A DNA stretch of 64,000 bases, taken from contig JAIGNY010002171.1 in the NCBI GenBank assembly GCA_020152595.1, positions 3,914,001 to 3,978,000 on the forward strand, given 5' to 3'. Within the stretch, counting starts at the first letter, position 1; each line of letters begins with the position of its first letter. This DNA is from Chiridota heheva. Lineage: Eukaryota; Echinodermata; Holothuroidea; Apodida; Chiridotidae. The translations under genes and the position numbers were made by a program. The notes under the pieces were generated by a model. It saw only the letters and a program-made list of their open reading frames with translations. It ran no database searches and was not told the origin of the DNA. Shown one piece after another: positions 13,961 to 25,175 of this stretch.

Positions 13961-14640
13961 TCAATATTTCAATATTTTGCTGGCAATATATCGATATTGC
14001 ATTATGCTAATATCGCCCACGCTTAGTCTAGGGGCGAAGCCCCTGAAGCTCTGCATTTTTTTTTTTTTTTTGATGCCCCAAAATGAATCCAAATCAAACA
14101 GAAAAATTCAATTCTTAAAATTGATGAAAACAAGAAGCCCAGGAAGCTTTGCAGCTTTTTAGGGTTTTGATGCCCCAAAATGAATTTATATCAAACAGAG
14201 AAATTAAAAACTTGAAATTGATGGAAGAAAATTTTTTTAGATTCTATCAACTCAGATAAGCATTTGGGTTACCATTTCTAAACCTGTAAACAAGTCAGAA
14301 AATAATTTCCCTTGAAAATTGAGATAATTTAGGCAATAAACCAGGGGTCCAGGGGGCAAAGTCCTGGAAGCTCTGAAAATTTCATGGTTTTGATGACCCA
14401 AAATGGCTGCAAAATCTATTAAAAGACTGACCAAAATTTGGCTTTTCTTTTATTAATTTAAGCAAAAAAACATTAAATATTAACTAACTATTAGAACCTA
14501 TGAATTTGGGGATGGTACAGAAAAAAAAAGACAGATAACGTTTAAAATTGAAGTCATCTGTGAAAATTTTAATGCTGGTGTTTCATTTGGAGATGGGGAG
14601 GAGAGGGCACAGCAAAAATTTGGGGGCAAGATGACGTGTT

Positions 14641-17065
14641 AAGTGAGGTGTTTTTTATTGATCGATGGGCTGATGACTTGTTGAGTGAGGTGTTTTGTGT
14701 TGATGGATGGGTTGATGACTTGTTGTGTGAGGTGTTTTGTGTTGATGAATGGGTTGATTGATGACTTGTTGTGTGAGGTGTTTTGTGTTGATGGATGAGT
14801 TGATGACTTGTTGAGTGAGGTGTTTTGTGTTGATGGATGGGTTGATGACTTGTTGAGTGAGGTGTTTTGTGTTGATGGATGGGTTGATGATTTGTTGAGT
14901 GAGGTGTTTTGTGTTGATGGATGGGTTGATGACTTGTTGAGTGAGGTGTTTGTGTTGATGGATGGGTTGATGACTTGTTGAGTAAGGTGTTTTGTGTTGA
15001 TGGATGAGTTGATTGATGACTTGTTGTGTGAGGTGTTTTGTGATGATGGATGGGTTGATAACTTGTTGAGTGAGGTGTTTTGTGTTGATGGATGAGTTGA
15101 TGACTTGTTGAGTGAGGTGTTTTGTGTTGATGGATGAGTTGATGACTTGTTGAGTGAGGTGTTTTGTGTTGATGGATGAGTTGATTGATGACTTGTTGTG
15201 TGAAGTGTTTTGTGTTGATGGATGAGTTGATGACTTGTTGAGTGAGGTGTTTTGTGTTGATGGATGGGTTGATAACTTGTTTAGTGAGGTGTTTTGTGTT
15301 GATGGATGAGTTGATGACTTGTTGAGTGAGGTGTTTTGTGTTGATGGATGAGTTAATGGATGACTTGTTGAGTGAGGTGTTTTGTGTTGATGGATGAGTT
15401 GATGACTTGTTAAGTGAGGTGTTTTGTGTTGATGGATGGGTTGATGACTTGTTGAGTGAGGTGTTTTGTGTTGATGGATGAGTTGATGACTTGTTGAGTG
15501 AGGTGTTTTGTGTTGATGGATGAGTTGATGACTTGTTGAGTGAGGTGTTTTGTGTTGATGGACGGGTTGATGACTTGTCGAGTGAGGTGTTTGTGTTGAT
15601 GGATAAGTTGATTGATGACTTGTTGTGTGAGGTATTTTGTGTTGATGGGTGAGTTGATGACTTGTTGAGTAAGGTGTTTTGTGTTTATGGATGGGTTGAT
15701 TGATGACTTGTTGTGTGAGGTGTTTTGTGTTGATGGATGAGTTGATGACTTGTTGAGTGAGGTGTTTTGTGTTGATGAATGGGTTGATGACTTGTTGAGT
15801 GAGGTGTTTTGTGTTGATGGATGAGTTGATAACTTGTTGTGTGAGGTGTTTTGTGTTGATGGATGAGTTGATTGATGACTTGTTGTGTGAAGTGTTTTGT
15901 GTTGATGGATGGGTTGATAACTTGTTGAGTGAGGTGTTTTGTGTTGATGGATGGGTTGATGACTTGTTGAGTGAGGTGTTTTGTGTTGATGGATGAGTTG
16001 ATGACTTGTTGTGTGAGGTGTTTTGTGTTGATGGATGGGTTGATGACTTGTTGAGTGAGGTGTTTTGTGTTGATGGATGAGTTGATGACTTGTTGAGTGA
16101 GGTATTTTGTGTTGATGGGTGAGTTGATGACTTGTTGAGTAAGGTGTTTTGTGTTTATGGATGGGTTGATTGATGACTTGTTGTGTGAGGTGTTTTGTGT
16201 TGATGGATGAGTTGATGACTTGTTGAGTAAGGTGTTTTGTGTTGATGGATGAGTTGATGACTTGTTGAGTGAGGTGTTTTGTGTTGATGGATGGGTTGAT
16301 GACTTGTTTTGTGAGGTGTTTGTGTTGATGGATGAGTTGATGACTTGTTGAGTGAGGTGTTTTGTGTTGATGGATGAGTTGATGACTTGTTGAGTGAGGT
16401 GTTTTGTGTTGATGGATGAGTTGATGACTTGTTGAGTAAGGTGTTTTGTGTTTATGGATGGGTTGATTGATGACTTGTTGTGTGAGGTGTTTTGTGTTGA
16501 TGGATGAGTTGATGACTTGTTGAGTGAGGTGTTTTGTGTTGATGGATGAGTTGATGACTTGTTGAGTGAGGTGTTTTGTGTTGATGGATGGGTTGATGAC
16601 TTGTTGTGTGAGGTGTTTGTGTTGATGGATAAGTTGATGACTTGTTGAGTGAGGTGTTTTGTGTTGATGGATGAGTTGATGACTTGTTGAGTGAGGTGTT
16701 TTGTGTTGATGGATGGGATGATGACTTGTTGTGTGGGGTGTTTGTGTTGATAGATGAGTTGATGACTTGTTGAGTGAGGTGTTTTGTGTTGATGGATAGG
16801 TTGATGGATGACTTGTTGAGTGAGGTGTTTTGTTTGATGGATGAGTTGATGACTTGTTGAAAGAGGTGTTTTGTGTTGATGGATGAGTTAATTGATGACT
16901 TGTTGTGTGAGGTGTTTTGTGTTGATGGATGGGTTGATGACTTGTTGTGTGAGGTGTTTTGTGTTGATGGATGAGTTAATGACTTGTTGTGTGAGGTGTT
17001 TGTGTTGATGGATGAGTTGATTGATGACTTGTAATGTGAGGTGTTTTGTGTTGATGGATGAGTTT
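14641..17065. repeat. 42-bp minisatellite array, about 2.4 kb
   Basis: About 60 units of 'gatgacttgttgagtgaggt' plus 'gttttgtgttgatggatgggtt', with variants that add 'gattgatga' or drop a T. The units code short open frames in several phases; none is a gene. The array continues the fragment at 11490-11552 and ends against a LINE tail at about 17066. Confidence 0.97.
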
Positions 17066-17089
17066 ACATGACATAACAAGATTACAGGC

Positions 17090-17600
17090 TAAGAAGGGTT
17101 GGTCACTCCATAAAAAGTCCACACTAACACCACCACCACAAAACAAAAAAAAATCTCTTGACTTTGAAATAGTGAACAAAATTGGAGCTAACTACCCACT
17201 CAGGCAAACCACTCCACTCATTAACAACTCTTTGCGAAAAGCTAAAACGCAGAATATCTATCCGTGAGAACTCTTTGGTCAACTTTAAACTGTTGCCACG
17301 TGTCACATGAGGATTAGCTGAAACATGCAAGAATTAACAGAAAGTCAAAGCATTACTACCAGATATGAATTCAAAAACCTGAAATATATCGCCATGTACT
17401 CTTCTTAACTCAAACCTGGTCAAACCAAGAATTTGCAACCTAGATTCATAAGAGAGATTCCTTACTTAGGGAATAAGTCTAGTGGCTCTTCGCTGAACCT
17501 GCTCAAAACGAACTTATCCTTCTCATAAAAGGAACTCCAAGCCTGAATAGCATACTCAAGGTGAGGCCTGACTAACTGCTTAACACTAATTGAATACTTA
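17090..17600 (-). pseudogene. CR1/Rex-like LINE, reverse transcriptase C-terminus, broken
   Basis: Read on the minus strand in three frames. The remnants are VRPHLEYAIQAWSSFYEKD (about 17565-17510), a part matching 'YESRLQILGLTRFELRR' (about 17445-17395), and an open frame with HVTRGNSLKLTKEF, FSQRVVNEWSGLPEWVV and 'HYFK' (about 17315-17145). This order is characteristic of the end of CR1/Jockey-type ORF2. Several stops and frameshifts separate the parts, so the copy is dead. Its 3' end abuts the 42-bp minisatellite. Confidence 0.85.
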
Positions 17601-19189
17601 CACATATGTTGAAGGAAACAATTTCTTAGCAACACCTAAACATGAGCTAGATTGATTCAAAATCTATCAACACCCCTCCCCTAAAAAAATTTTTAAAATA
17701 ATAATAAATAAATAAATGAATAAATAATTAATAATAACACTTGTTAAGAAGCAAATGTTTGATATGGCTGTAATACTATCTACATCAGTCATTATGTACA
17801 AACTAAAAAGGAGAAATATAGTTTCTGCACCATGCTGGTTGTCTTTTATCCTCTGTCCTCAAGATAAACATGATCGACTGACCACTGCACCAATCCTTCA
17901 ATCTATCAGCAGGATTTCAAGTTTTATCTTGAGTTACCATTATGAATTTTTTTCCCATCTATTTTCACATCCATTTGTCAATACTTAGAAACAAGTTATT
18001 AGCAGGTATAGTAAACATTTTGAGGTCAAAATGATTAAGATAATAATTAGCTTTTCAAAGACAATATGAGTAAACAAAATGTAGGCTAATGATATTTTCA
18101 CAGCCTATATATTTTAATTTCTCAGTTCAAAATTGTCCACATTGTTTTTTAACAACAATATCTCATTAATAGTGGAATGAACTTAAGGCACTTTCGAGTT
18201 GCTTATTGCATCAAACTTATTATCAATGGATCACATGGAGAGAATATTCATATACTCCACAATCTACAATTTAATTAGCTTCATCATCCATTCACACCGC
18301 TTAAAATTCCAAGTAAAACAGTCTTTACATTTTGAAAATAGCATAATTACTTTTTTGATTATAGCTCATCACTGTTTGAAGATTTTCAAATACATACAAA
18401 ATTTGACACACATTCAAGGTTACAAGCTTTTTTGCTTTTCTCATGCAATTTACAGCAATTAGTTATTGCTACAGAATGTCTTCCTCGATTCACTCAAAAG
18501 GAAAATATGAGGCAGCTTAGTCTTTAGATTTTAAAAATAGCATATGTATTTACTTTTGAATTATACTCTACCTGATTGAATTTTGTTGAAAATACAGTAT
18601 TTTGTGAGTTATGACTGGTAAAGACAGCTTTGAATGAAATTCTTAAAATCGTCCCTTACATCCAGTCTCCAAACATGATGAGAAACCCTTTTTCTACCTA
18701 AAAAATTGTTTCCAGGGTGACGGATAAGAGTCAAGAGATCTTTGCACAAACAGCTGGCCTACTTTCTTTGTGGCAGAAAATGACAAATTGTTGATTTACA
18801 TGAAAACAGAGATGTCTTACCATTCACAAATTTGCACATTGTGACTTTTAAAATAAACTAGAACATCAATGATGTTGAAGCTCAACAATATTTTGATGTG
18901 GCGTATGTGGTGGGTGGGTGGTGGTTGTTTTAGTCGTTGAAACTGTTTTCTTATTTTAATCCTCTTTAGCAGGTTTACCAATCTGTTGTGAGTGTTGTTT
19001 CTCTTAGATATGTGGGTTGCTGGCAGGCATGAATTCAGGGGTAGGGGTGGGACAAAGGCAGCAGTCTAACAGTGAGGCATTTTTCACACCACAATGTAAA
19101 ATGTTAAAGTTTGACCTTTTCAGTAGGCAAATATTTTTTAAATCAATACAAACACACATATATAAAATTAATGAGTTTCCTGATTTGCA
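17601..19189. other. intronic sequence, nothing recognised
   Basis: AT-rich sequence with a short aaataaataaatgaataa stretch near 17700-17735 and a 'gtgggtgggtggtgg' patch near 18910. No gene or element was recognised. Confidence 0.5.
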
Positions 19190-19735
19190 CTTTATAGCAA
19201 TGTCTGAAAAATAGTGCTTCTAACAAGAAGTTATAAACTTTCTTGTTTAAATTTTAATGTGCATTCAAATGGTCGATTAATGACATTGTGCAAGGGCGAT
19301 GGTCAATTCAACCACAACATATGGTGAGAAAAAAAACTTCTTGTAACCATAACATTATTTTGAACATTTACACATTCATGTTTAAAAAATGTTGTTAAGT
19401 ACCCTACTAACTACATTAAAAAACAAGAAAACAATATTTTTTTTCATCCAGTGCAAAGAAATTGCGACAATTAGCAATAAATAACTTCATAGCTATATCT
19501 AAAAAATTATGCTTCTAACAAAAGTTATAAGCCTTTTTGTATAAATTTTAATGTGTGTTCCAATGGGTGGTGCCATCATGTCCAGGTCGATTACTGACCT
19601 TTTTCAGGGATGAAGGTCAAATCCACCACAACATATGGTGAGACGTTTTGGAAAGTGCCAAATTTGGAACATTTACACATTAATGTTCATTCATAAGAGT
19701 TAAGTGAACCTACCCTACCTCATTGCATATTAAAG
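19190..19735. repeat. two diverged copies of a ~290-bp repeat
   Basis: The segments starting at about 19200 and 19494 share, in order, 'gcttctaacaa-agttata', 'aaattttaatgtg', 'ccacaacatatggtgaga' and 'aacatttacacatt-atgtt'. They look like a local duplication or two adjacent copies of a dispersed element. No coding frame was seen. Confidence 0.7.
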
Positions 19736-19756
19736 TACTACATCCAAAAAAGAGGA

Positions 19757-20560
19757 AGCAGCATTACCAATTAAAGCAGCATCACCAGTTAAAGCAGCAT
19801 CACCAGTTAAAGCAGCATCACCAGTTGAAGCAGCATCACCATTTAAAGCAGCATTACCAGTTAAAGCAGCATCACCAGTTAAAGCAGCTTCACCAGTTTA
19901 AGCAGCATTACCAGTTTAAGCAGCACTGCCGGTTAAGCGGCACTACCAGTTAAACTGCAGCATTGCGGTTATTGCCGGCAATTAAAGCGGCATTGCCGGC
20001 AAAGCGGCACTTCGCGGCAGTTAAAGCAGCATTACCAGCATTAAAGCAGCATCACCAGTTAGGCGGCATTGCGGTTGAGCAGCATTACCAGTTTATTGCG
20101 GTTGAGCAGCCAGTTAAGGCAGCATCACCAGTTGAAGCAGCATCACCAGTTAAGGCAGCATTGCCGGTTAAGGCAGCATTGCCGGTTAAGGCAGCACTGC
20201 CGGTTAAAGCAGCATTGCCTGTTAACGCAGCATTGCCGGTTTAAGCGGCATTGCCGGTTTAAGCGGCATTGCCGGTTAAAGCAGCACTGCCGGTTAAAGC
20301 AGCATTGCCGGTTAAGGCAGCATTGCCGGTTAAAGCAGCATTGCCGGTTAAAACAGCATTGCCTGTTAAAGCAGCATTACCAGTTAAAGCAGCATTACCA
20401 GTTAAAGCAGCATTACCAGTTAAAGCAGCATTACCAGTTAAAGCAGCATTACCAGTTAGAGCAGCATTACCAGTTAAAGCAGCATCACCAGTTAAAGCAG
20501 CATCACCAGTTAAAGCAGCATTACTAGTTAAAGCAACATTACCAGTTAAAGCAACATTAG
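19757..20560. repeat. 18-bp minisatellite (ccagttaaagcagcatta unit)
   Basis: About 44 units. A block around 19925-20350 has G/C-shifted units (gccggttaaggcagcatt). The period is six codons, so all frames stay open for long distances. On the minus strand the repeat reads as the hexapeptide AALTGN and is in frame with the non-repeat sequence at 20570-20663. It adjoins the Polinton-like remnant on its right. Confidence 0.95.
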
Positions 20561-21104
20561 TAAGAGCAGTTTGTGGTAAATCTTTATTAGTATTTCTTCT
20601 GGTTGTATGTTGACTAATGGTTGGCTTATGTTGATAATCTCTCCTCGAACCTTTGATTTTCATCTTGGTGGGGGGGGGAGTGGTGCATAATCAACAAGAT
20701 TCAGATCACTTTTTATGAAGTCAGCACCATATTTCCCCTTCAACGTAGCTAGCGATAACAAAATTGAGGTGTTATTTTTAAAGGTAAGTTCATTAATCTT
20801 AAAATAAAGTTTTCCACTATCATATGTAAATTTTCCATATTCAGTAAAAGTTTGTTTCAGTTTATGATTTTCTTCAATAGCATTATAAATGCATCACTTT
20901 GGTTTCTATCAATTCATTTTGTTGTCCTGATAAACTCAGATCATTTGAACTCTGCATATCATGTCGATCTTGATATTCTCTTGAAGTATTTAGGAGCCTA
21001 CCAAGATCGCTTCCTTTATCAAAGGCATACTCCTGATAGTCATCAAAATCTTTTAACTCTGGAGTTAAAGAATAAAAATCTTCTTATTTGATTCCATCTG
21101 CCAT
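20561..21104 (-). pseudogene. broken ORF divergent from the Polinton-like capsid pseudogene (unknown product)
   Basis: On the minus strand a protein-like frame begins MADGIK at 21104, meets a stop at once, then continues with 'EDFYSLTPELKDF' and 'DRHDMQSSNDLSLSG'. It shifts frame near 20885 into 'EENHKLKQTFTEYGKFTYD' and 'LKGKYGADFIKSDLNLVD'. It shifts again at a run of nine C (G on the plus strand, about 20669-20677) into a frame with 'KMKIKGSRRDYQHKPT'. That last frame runs straight into the 18-bp repeats. The composition (charged, no repeats before the end) looks like a decayed real gene. Position beside, and divergent from, the capsid gene suggests it belonged to the same element. I do not recognise its function. 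Confidence 0.6.
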
Positions 21105-21159
21105 AATTTATCTTTTTTTTTTTCAAATTAAATTTTTTACAAATATTAATGTCTGAAAC

Positions 21160-22427
21160 TTGAACACAAATTGAATCCTTATCGAAAAATAAAAATCCTT
21201 TGGGTATTAAAGGCAGTAATCACAAATAATCCAAGTACAACTGATCAGAATCGATTATTAATGGTGCAGTTTCTAAATTTAGGCTCTGATGATGTTATAG
21301 TACCGGGAATTACAAAATTATTAATCTCTTTAAGATTAACTTCAAAAGTTGACAATAGAAGCATTGTCAACAATATAGGAAAAGCCATTGTTAAAAAAAA
21401 AAAATGTTCAAAGGTAAGGAAGTTTATTCACCTGATGATGCAGATGTTTTCCATTCTTATAAACAGATGTGGTTACCTCAAGATCAATTGCTGAATATGC
21501 CATATCAGGATATCATCTCAATAAAGATAGGACTGTAGCAAATAATATTGAGAAGCTAAGAGTGAATGCTGATGTTAAAAATGCAGGCTTAAACGACGGG
21601 AAAGATCAAGCTATTGCTCTAGCTTATGACAACAAATTCTGTATTCCTTTGGATTTTGAAATGCTTCGAGATCATATGCCATTTTATCAATCGGGTTTGG
21701 GTGATCGATTAAGTTATGAATTAACATTTAATAATTACTTTAGAGTTATAAAGAGCACAGATACTAATGCATCGTATGTGATGGGCAGAATTAGTGTGGA
21801 ATACGAAATGGTTACCAATCCGGAATTAGCCCGAATGATAAAAACCAATATAAATCTCCAAATGTTATATATTATGAACGTGTTCTTTGCCAAAGACAAA
21901 CAACACTAAACAAAAGTGATACTATTTGGAATATCAATCTTAATACTCCTGCCAGAAGTATAAAAGGTGTTCTGTTTATCTTTACAGATCCCTCTGACGA
22001 TGGTGATGGTGCCGCTTATAAGAAGACACCAAAAAATATTATAACCCAAAAATTAAAAAACAACAATTACTATAGAAGGTAAACCAAATCAACTTTACGC
22101 CATGGACTTCACAGATACCAACATTGGGAGGAAATAAACAAATATTTTGATGATTTGACCACCGAACATGGAATGAATGTGCAAAAGCTCTGAATATATC
22201 AAATGTTAAATTACATGACTTTTATACCCTTTGGTTAGATATGAAAAGCACTGACGATAATAGTGTGCTTGGAAGTGGGCAGCAAGTTAAAAACGGCTCA
22301 GAAGGAATCACGATTCAACTTGAGAGAACTGCCAAAACAGCAAGAAGAATTGATATGTTACATCTATGTTATTATGGATGCGCAACTGAATATAGAAAAT
22401 GGGAAATTTTTTAGGTTCTGTTTACTA
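21160..22427 (+). pseudogene. Polinton/Maverick-like major capsid (hexon-type) protein, broken
   Basis: Frames on the plus strand carry, in order, DDVIVPGITKLLISLRLTS (about 21281-21340), NRSIVNNIGKAIVKK, and an open stretch at 21469-21909 with 'CIPLDFEMLRDHMPFYQSGL' and 'RLSYELTFNNY'. Further pieces in other frames include 'WNINLNTPARSIKG', 'HDFYTLWLDMKSTDDN' and 'SEGITIQLERTAK'. The layout is the one I associate with double-jelly-roll capsid proteins of Polinton-type elements. At least five frame changes occur (A-run near 21395-21405, near 21490, near 21855, near 22060-22190, near 22340), so it is inactive. The breaks are only described here. A packaging-ATPase remnant follows directly, supporting the call. 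Confidence 0.75.
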
Positions 22428-22434
22428 AAATAAA

Positions 22435-22800
22435 ATGAATTTTTCTCGTGAATTGTTTCCAATGTTTCCACATTCAGCCTTAATATGCCGGGCAAACAGG
22501 TTGTGGTAAAACATATTTTAGATTTATTAGTAACTCCCGGGAGGAGGAGGGATATTTACACTTTTTTGAATATAATTTTATAATTTGCTTGACAATTAAA
22601 TGGAATCGAGCATATCAAAACAGAAAATGGATTTGGTGGAATAATGTACCTTTGTAATATGGAAAATGTTTCTTTACATAAAACAATAGAAGCTTTTTAT
22701 AAACGTTTTATTGGAGATGAAAATTTGTTTATTATTGATGATTGTTCAGCAACAAAAGAGTTGATATTTCGATCGCATACCAAGAATGTGAGTCTTTAAA
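22435..22800 (+). pseudogene. Polinton-like DNA-packaging ATPase (A32/FtsK-HerA type), broken and truncated
   Basis: A start at 22435 gives a short N-terminal frame (MNFSRELFPMFPHSALI). After a one-base shift comes a Walker A motif GQTGCGKT (22490-22513) and 'FEYNFIICLTIKWNRAYQN'. A second shift near 22655 leads to 'HKTIEAFYKRFIGDENLFII', whose end with the following DDCSAT is a Walker B-like motif (about 22725-22755). After 'KEL' similarity ends and a stop comes at about 22798. In the family this ATPase pumps DNA into the capsid. Here it lacks its C-terminal half. It lies 8 bp after the end of the capsid pseudogene on the same strand. Confidence 0.75.
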
Positions 22801-22937
22801 TTTAGGGGAGATGCATTAAACAGAAGATCAGTGCTAATGCCAATTAGCGCAGATCTGATCTGTTTAAATCTCTCTATAAATTAACAGTAAATTTTACTAG
22901 ATTAATCAGAAGTTAGTACAATTAACTTACTATACTA

Positions 22938-23005
22938 CTAAGGCGGAGTTTAATAATCATGCCTGGTACAGCCTTTGGTGCACAAATATTTTGAAGAAGT
23001 TTAAG
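22938..23005. repeat. short dispersed repeat (copy at 47730-47800)
   Basis: Sequence around 'ggagtttaataatcatgcct' followed by 'ttggtgcacaaatatttt' recurs at 47730-47800 with few differences. The copies are followed by different sequence, so the repeat boundary is near 23005. Confidence 0.8.
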
Positions 23006-23345
23006 GGTCTTAAACCTCCAGTGTTATGAGACACTTGAGGATCTCTAATGAATTTTGGGAAATTATATTATCTTACAGTTTATCTTCAAGGAAATATCAA
23101 ATATTCTGTAGACTTTTTAAAAAACTAATCTTCAACCTGTCTCAAGAGTCTCTGAAAAACTTTAACATTTAGTAAGAAAATTCCAAAGGATATCTGAAGA
23201 AACTTTAACTTTTTCTGAGAAACTCTGAAAAACTTTAACATTTTCTAGGAATTCTTAAAAAACTTTAACATTTCTGAGGAAATCTCAGGCAAAACTGTGG
23301 ATGGCCAGATGGGTGAAATCGCCATTACATAGGTTTGCATTATGC
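23005..23345. repeat. dispersed repeat A (second copy at 60420-60780)
   Basis: Shares long stretches with 60420-60780, for example 'gttatgagacacttgaggat' versus the copy with one extra 'ga', 'tcaacctgtct-aagagtctc', and 'ggaaatctcaggcaaaactg'. Both contain repeated 'aactttaacattt' phrases. There is no coding signal. It lies to the right of the Polinton-like remnant. Confidence 0.85.
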
Positions 23346-23429
23346 TTCACATGCTCACCAATAAAAGTATTTTCAAAGCTTCCAATGGCTGAAATTTGGT
23401 TATAAACTGATTATTTTAAGTCCATGCAT

Positions 23430-23800
23430 AATAAATGAGGTAAACTAGCTAATTTGCATATCATTTTCATATCATTTACATAACATTTTGATTGAAATAA
23501 TGGTGTAAACATTTCCAATTTATATTATATTAGTTTTGTGCATTATAGAAAGGTACAATGTATGTTTATGGGAAAGCATAGTGCCAAATCCTATCAGATA
23601 GATCATTGGCAAAATCAGAGATCAATTTTAAGGTCAAAGTGGTCAATTTTTTAAAATTGACATAAGAATTTTTCCTTGCTCCAAAGATATCAAGAGTAAT
23701 ATCAAATAGAAGGTCCTTCTTTCAACAATTCATAAATTCTATCAATAATATTTTTTGCCACAAGAGAGTTCCAAGCTTTGAACTTAAAGTGCCATCTTTG
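23430..23800. repeat. dispersed repeat B (inverted copy at 43500-43830)
   Basis: 'gtgccaaatcctatcagata' and 'gatcattggcaaaatcagag' recur in inverted orientation at about 43640-43700. Flanking blocks match too (ctttcaacaattcataa, attttgttattgaaat-like sequence). A dispersed element of a few hundred bp with both orientations in the window. Confidence 0.85.
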
Positions 23801-24819
23801 GCAACACATAATTAATGCTAAATTAGAAATCATCCCCACCCCCACCCCCACACACACGTTTCAAAAATGGATTTACGCCATTGGGTATAGGAAATAGTTC
23901 CATTAGACATTCACCAATGCTCAGATATCCCTAGAGACATAGCAGTCAATTTCTATTTTTTTAAACTCCAACCTCAAGTGCGGGTTATGTCCCTTCCACT
24001 CCCCTCACAGTTAATTCAATTCCAAACATCCTACTTTATGTTAGCAATTAATCAATTAGGATTTAACGGAATGATGTTGGACTTTGCTCATTCATCTGAA
24101 ATAAACCTTTCTCAAGATTCTGAATCTGATGATGCCTTAAAACCCCCAAGCAAGCAAGGAGTTCTTTAATTGACCTCACTGGTTTTTGTATAAATAAGAT
24201 ATCCATTAAGATACCAACTCAATTTAGAAGATCTTTTACGACTTTGAATGTGTGTAGTTTCAGTAATACATATACAAACTAGAATATTAGCACTCTCTAT
24301 AGCGCATACCTCTGCCCCGCTGCAACTCTAACATGTCTAGAATAATTTTAGAGTTCATTTGATCTCCATACCCAATATAATCTAACCTCAGAAATCCTAG
24401 GCCCACCAAGATTCATCTCCCAAGTTTTGATCTGTAATGAACATTTGCAATCTGAACACTTGAAGATTATCTTCTGACTGGATTTCTTCCAAGGCCATAC
24501 CATTATTTTAGTTTTATTCAAGTGAAGCATCATTGTTTGAGCTCTATTCAGCCAGGATTCACATTCCATCATATTCCATTCATGGCAGGAACTAATTGTT
24601 TCATTTTCTTTGATTCCAGAGAACACTTGGTGTAAGTCTCTTTGAGTCCAGAAAATTGATTGTTTGGAACTTCTTTCAGAGCGCAAAGTCATTGTTCAGC
24701 ACATTTCATTGGAAAGTTTTAACTTAGTCTTGACAACTTAGTCCTGACAGATCTCATCCTAAAACATCCCTACCCCTTAATTTCTACCCTTCCCCTCTTC
24801 CAATTAGTTCCAAATTTGT
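23801..24819. other. intronic sequence, no firm feature
   Basis: Contains a plus-strand open frame (23978-24169) and a minus-strand open frame (24348-24692). Neither has a splice context. The minus frame has a phrase (LNKTKIM) faintly like LINE reverse transcriptases, but it is too weak to call. Confidence 0.4.
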
Positions 24820-25175
24820 ATAACTTCTTCCTGATACAGAAACAAAACCACACAACAAATATAATCAAAATCCAATTATCAGTTCTTGAGATGTCTTGAT
24901 GACAGACAAATAAACAGAGGAAAAAAACATGTCCCCACCTCCCATTTTACTCTTCCCCTGATCCAATGTCTTAAATTTTTAATACTTCTTTCATAAGCAG
25001 TAACAAAACCACACACCAAATTGAATCCAAATTCAATCATTAGTTCTTGAGATATCTTGATGACAGGCAAACAGGGCGAAAACATGTCCCCACCCCCAAA
25101 CAACAAAAACAAAAAAACAGACAAACAAACAGAGGCAAAAACATAACCTCCGTCTAACTTTGTTGGCGGAGGTAA
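24820..25175. repeat. dispersed repeat, two ~170-bp sub-copies ending in a short inverted repeat
   Basis: Two diverged sub-copies share 'acaaaaccacaca', 'agttcttgagat-tcttgatgaca' and 'aaaacatgtccccac'. The right end reads 'aacctccgtctaactttgtt' followed by ggcggaggtaat, an imperfect palindrome around acctccg/cggaggt. I recognise this ending as typical of short abundant repeats in marine invertebrate genomes. Confidence 0.7.

Larger units (their letters stand above)
11961..14025. mobile_element. hAT-like non-autonomous element, about 2.1 kb
   Basis: The left end taagcttgggtgatat and the inverted right end taagcgtgggcgatat match at 14 of 16 positions. The flanking 8-bp sequences gtccagag (11953-11960) and gtctaggg (14026-14033) agree at six of eight positions, as expected for a decayed 8-bp hAT target duplication. 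Subterminal 'tatcgatattg' motifs lie at both ends. No transposase frame was found; instead the middle contains a LINE reverse-transcriptase fragment. Superfamily assignment rests on termini and duplication length only. Confidence 0.6.
11553..14629. mobile_element. inserted repeat element (starts cagtggcatcgcc), carrying a nested insertion
   Basis: Flanked by an 11-bp near-identical direct repeat (gatgacttgtt / gatgacgtgtt), consistent with a target-site duplication within the minisatellite. The outer element is represented by 11553-11960 and 14026-14629. Its inner sub-repeat, 'gatgccccaaaatga' near 'gaagctctg', recurs at about 11745, 14048, 14148 and 14370. The centre is occupied by the hAT-like element at 11961-14025. 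The start resembles other cagtggc(a/g)t(a/c/t)gc repeat heads at about 35088 and (minus strand) 59385. No protein was recognised in the outer part. Confidence 0.7.

Noticed and set aside
14641-17065. Short Cys-rich frames on both strands (for example 15799-15996)
   Set aside because: Artefacts of the 42-bp minisatellite, whose period is a multiple of three.
24348-24692. 114-codon minus-strand frame with a phrase like LINE RT (LNKTKIM)
   Set aside because: Similarity is limited to a few residues, with no catalytic motif or order of motifs; not enough to call a LINE.
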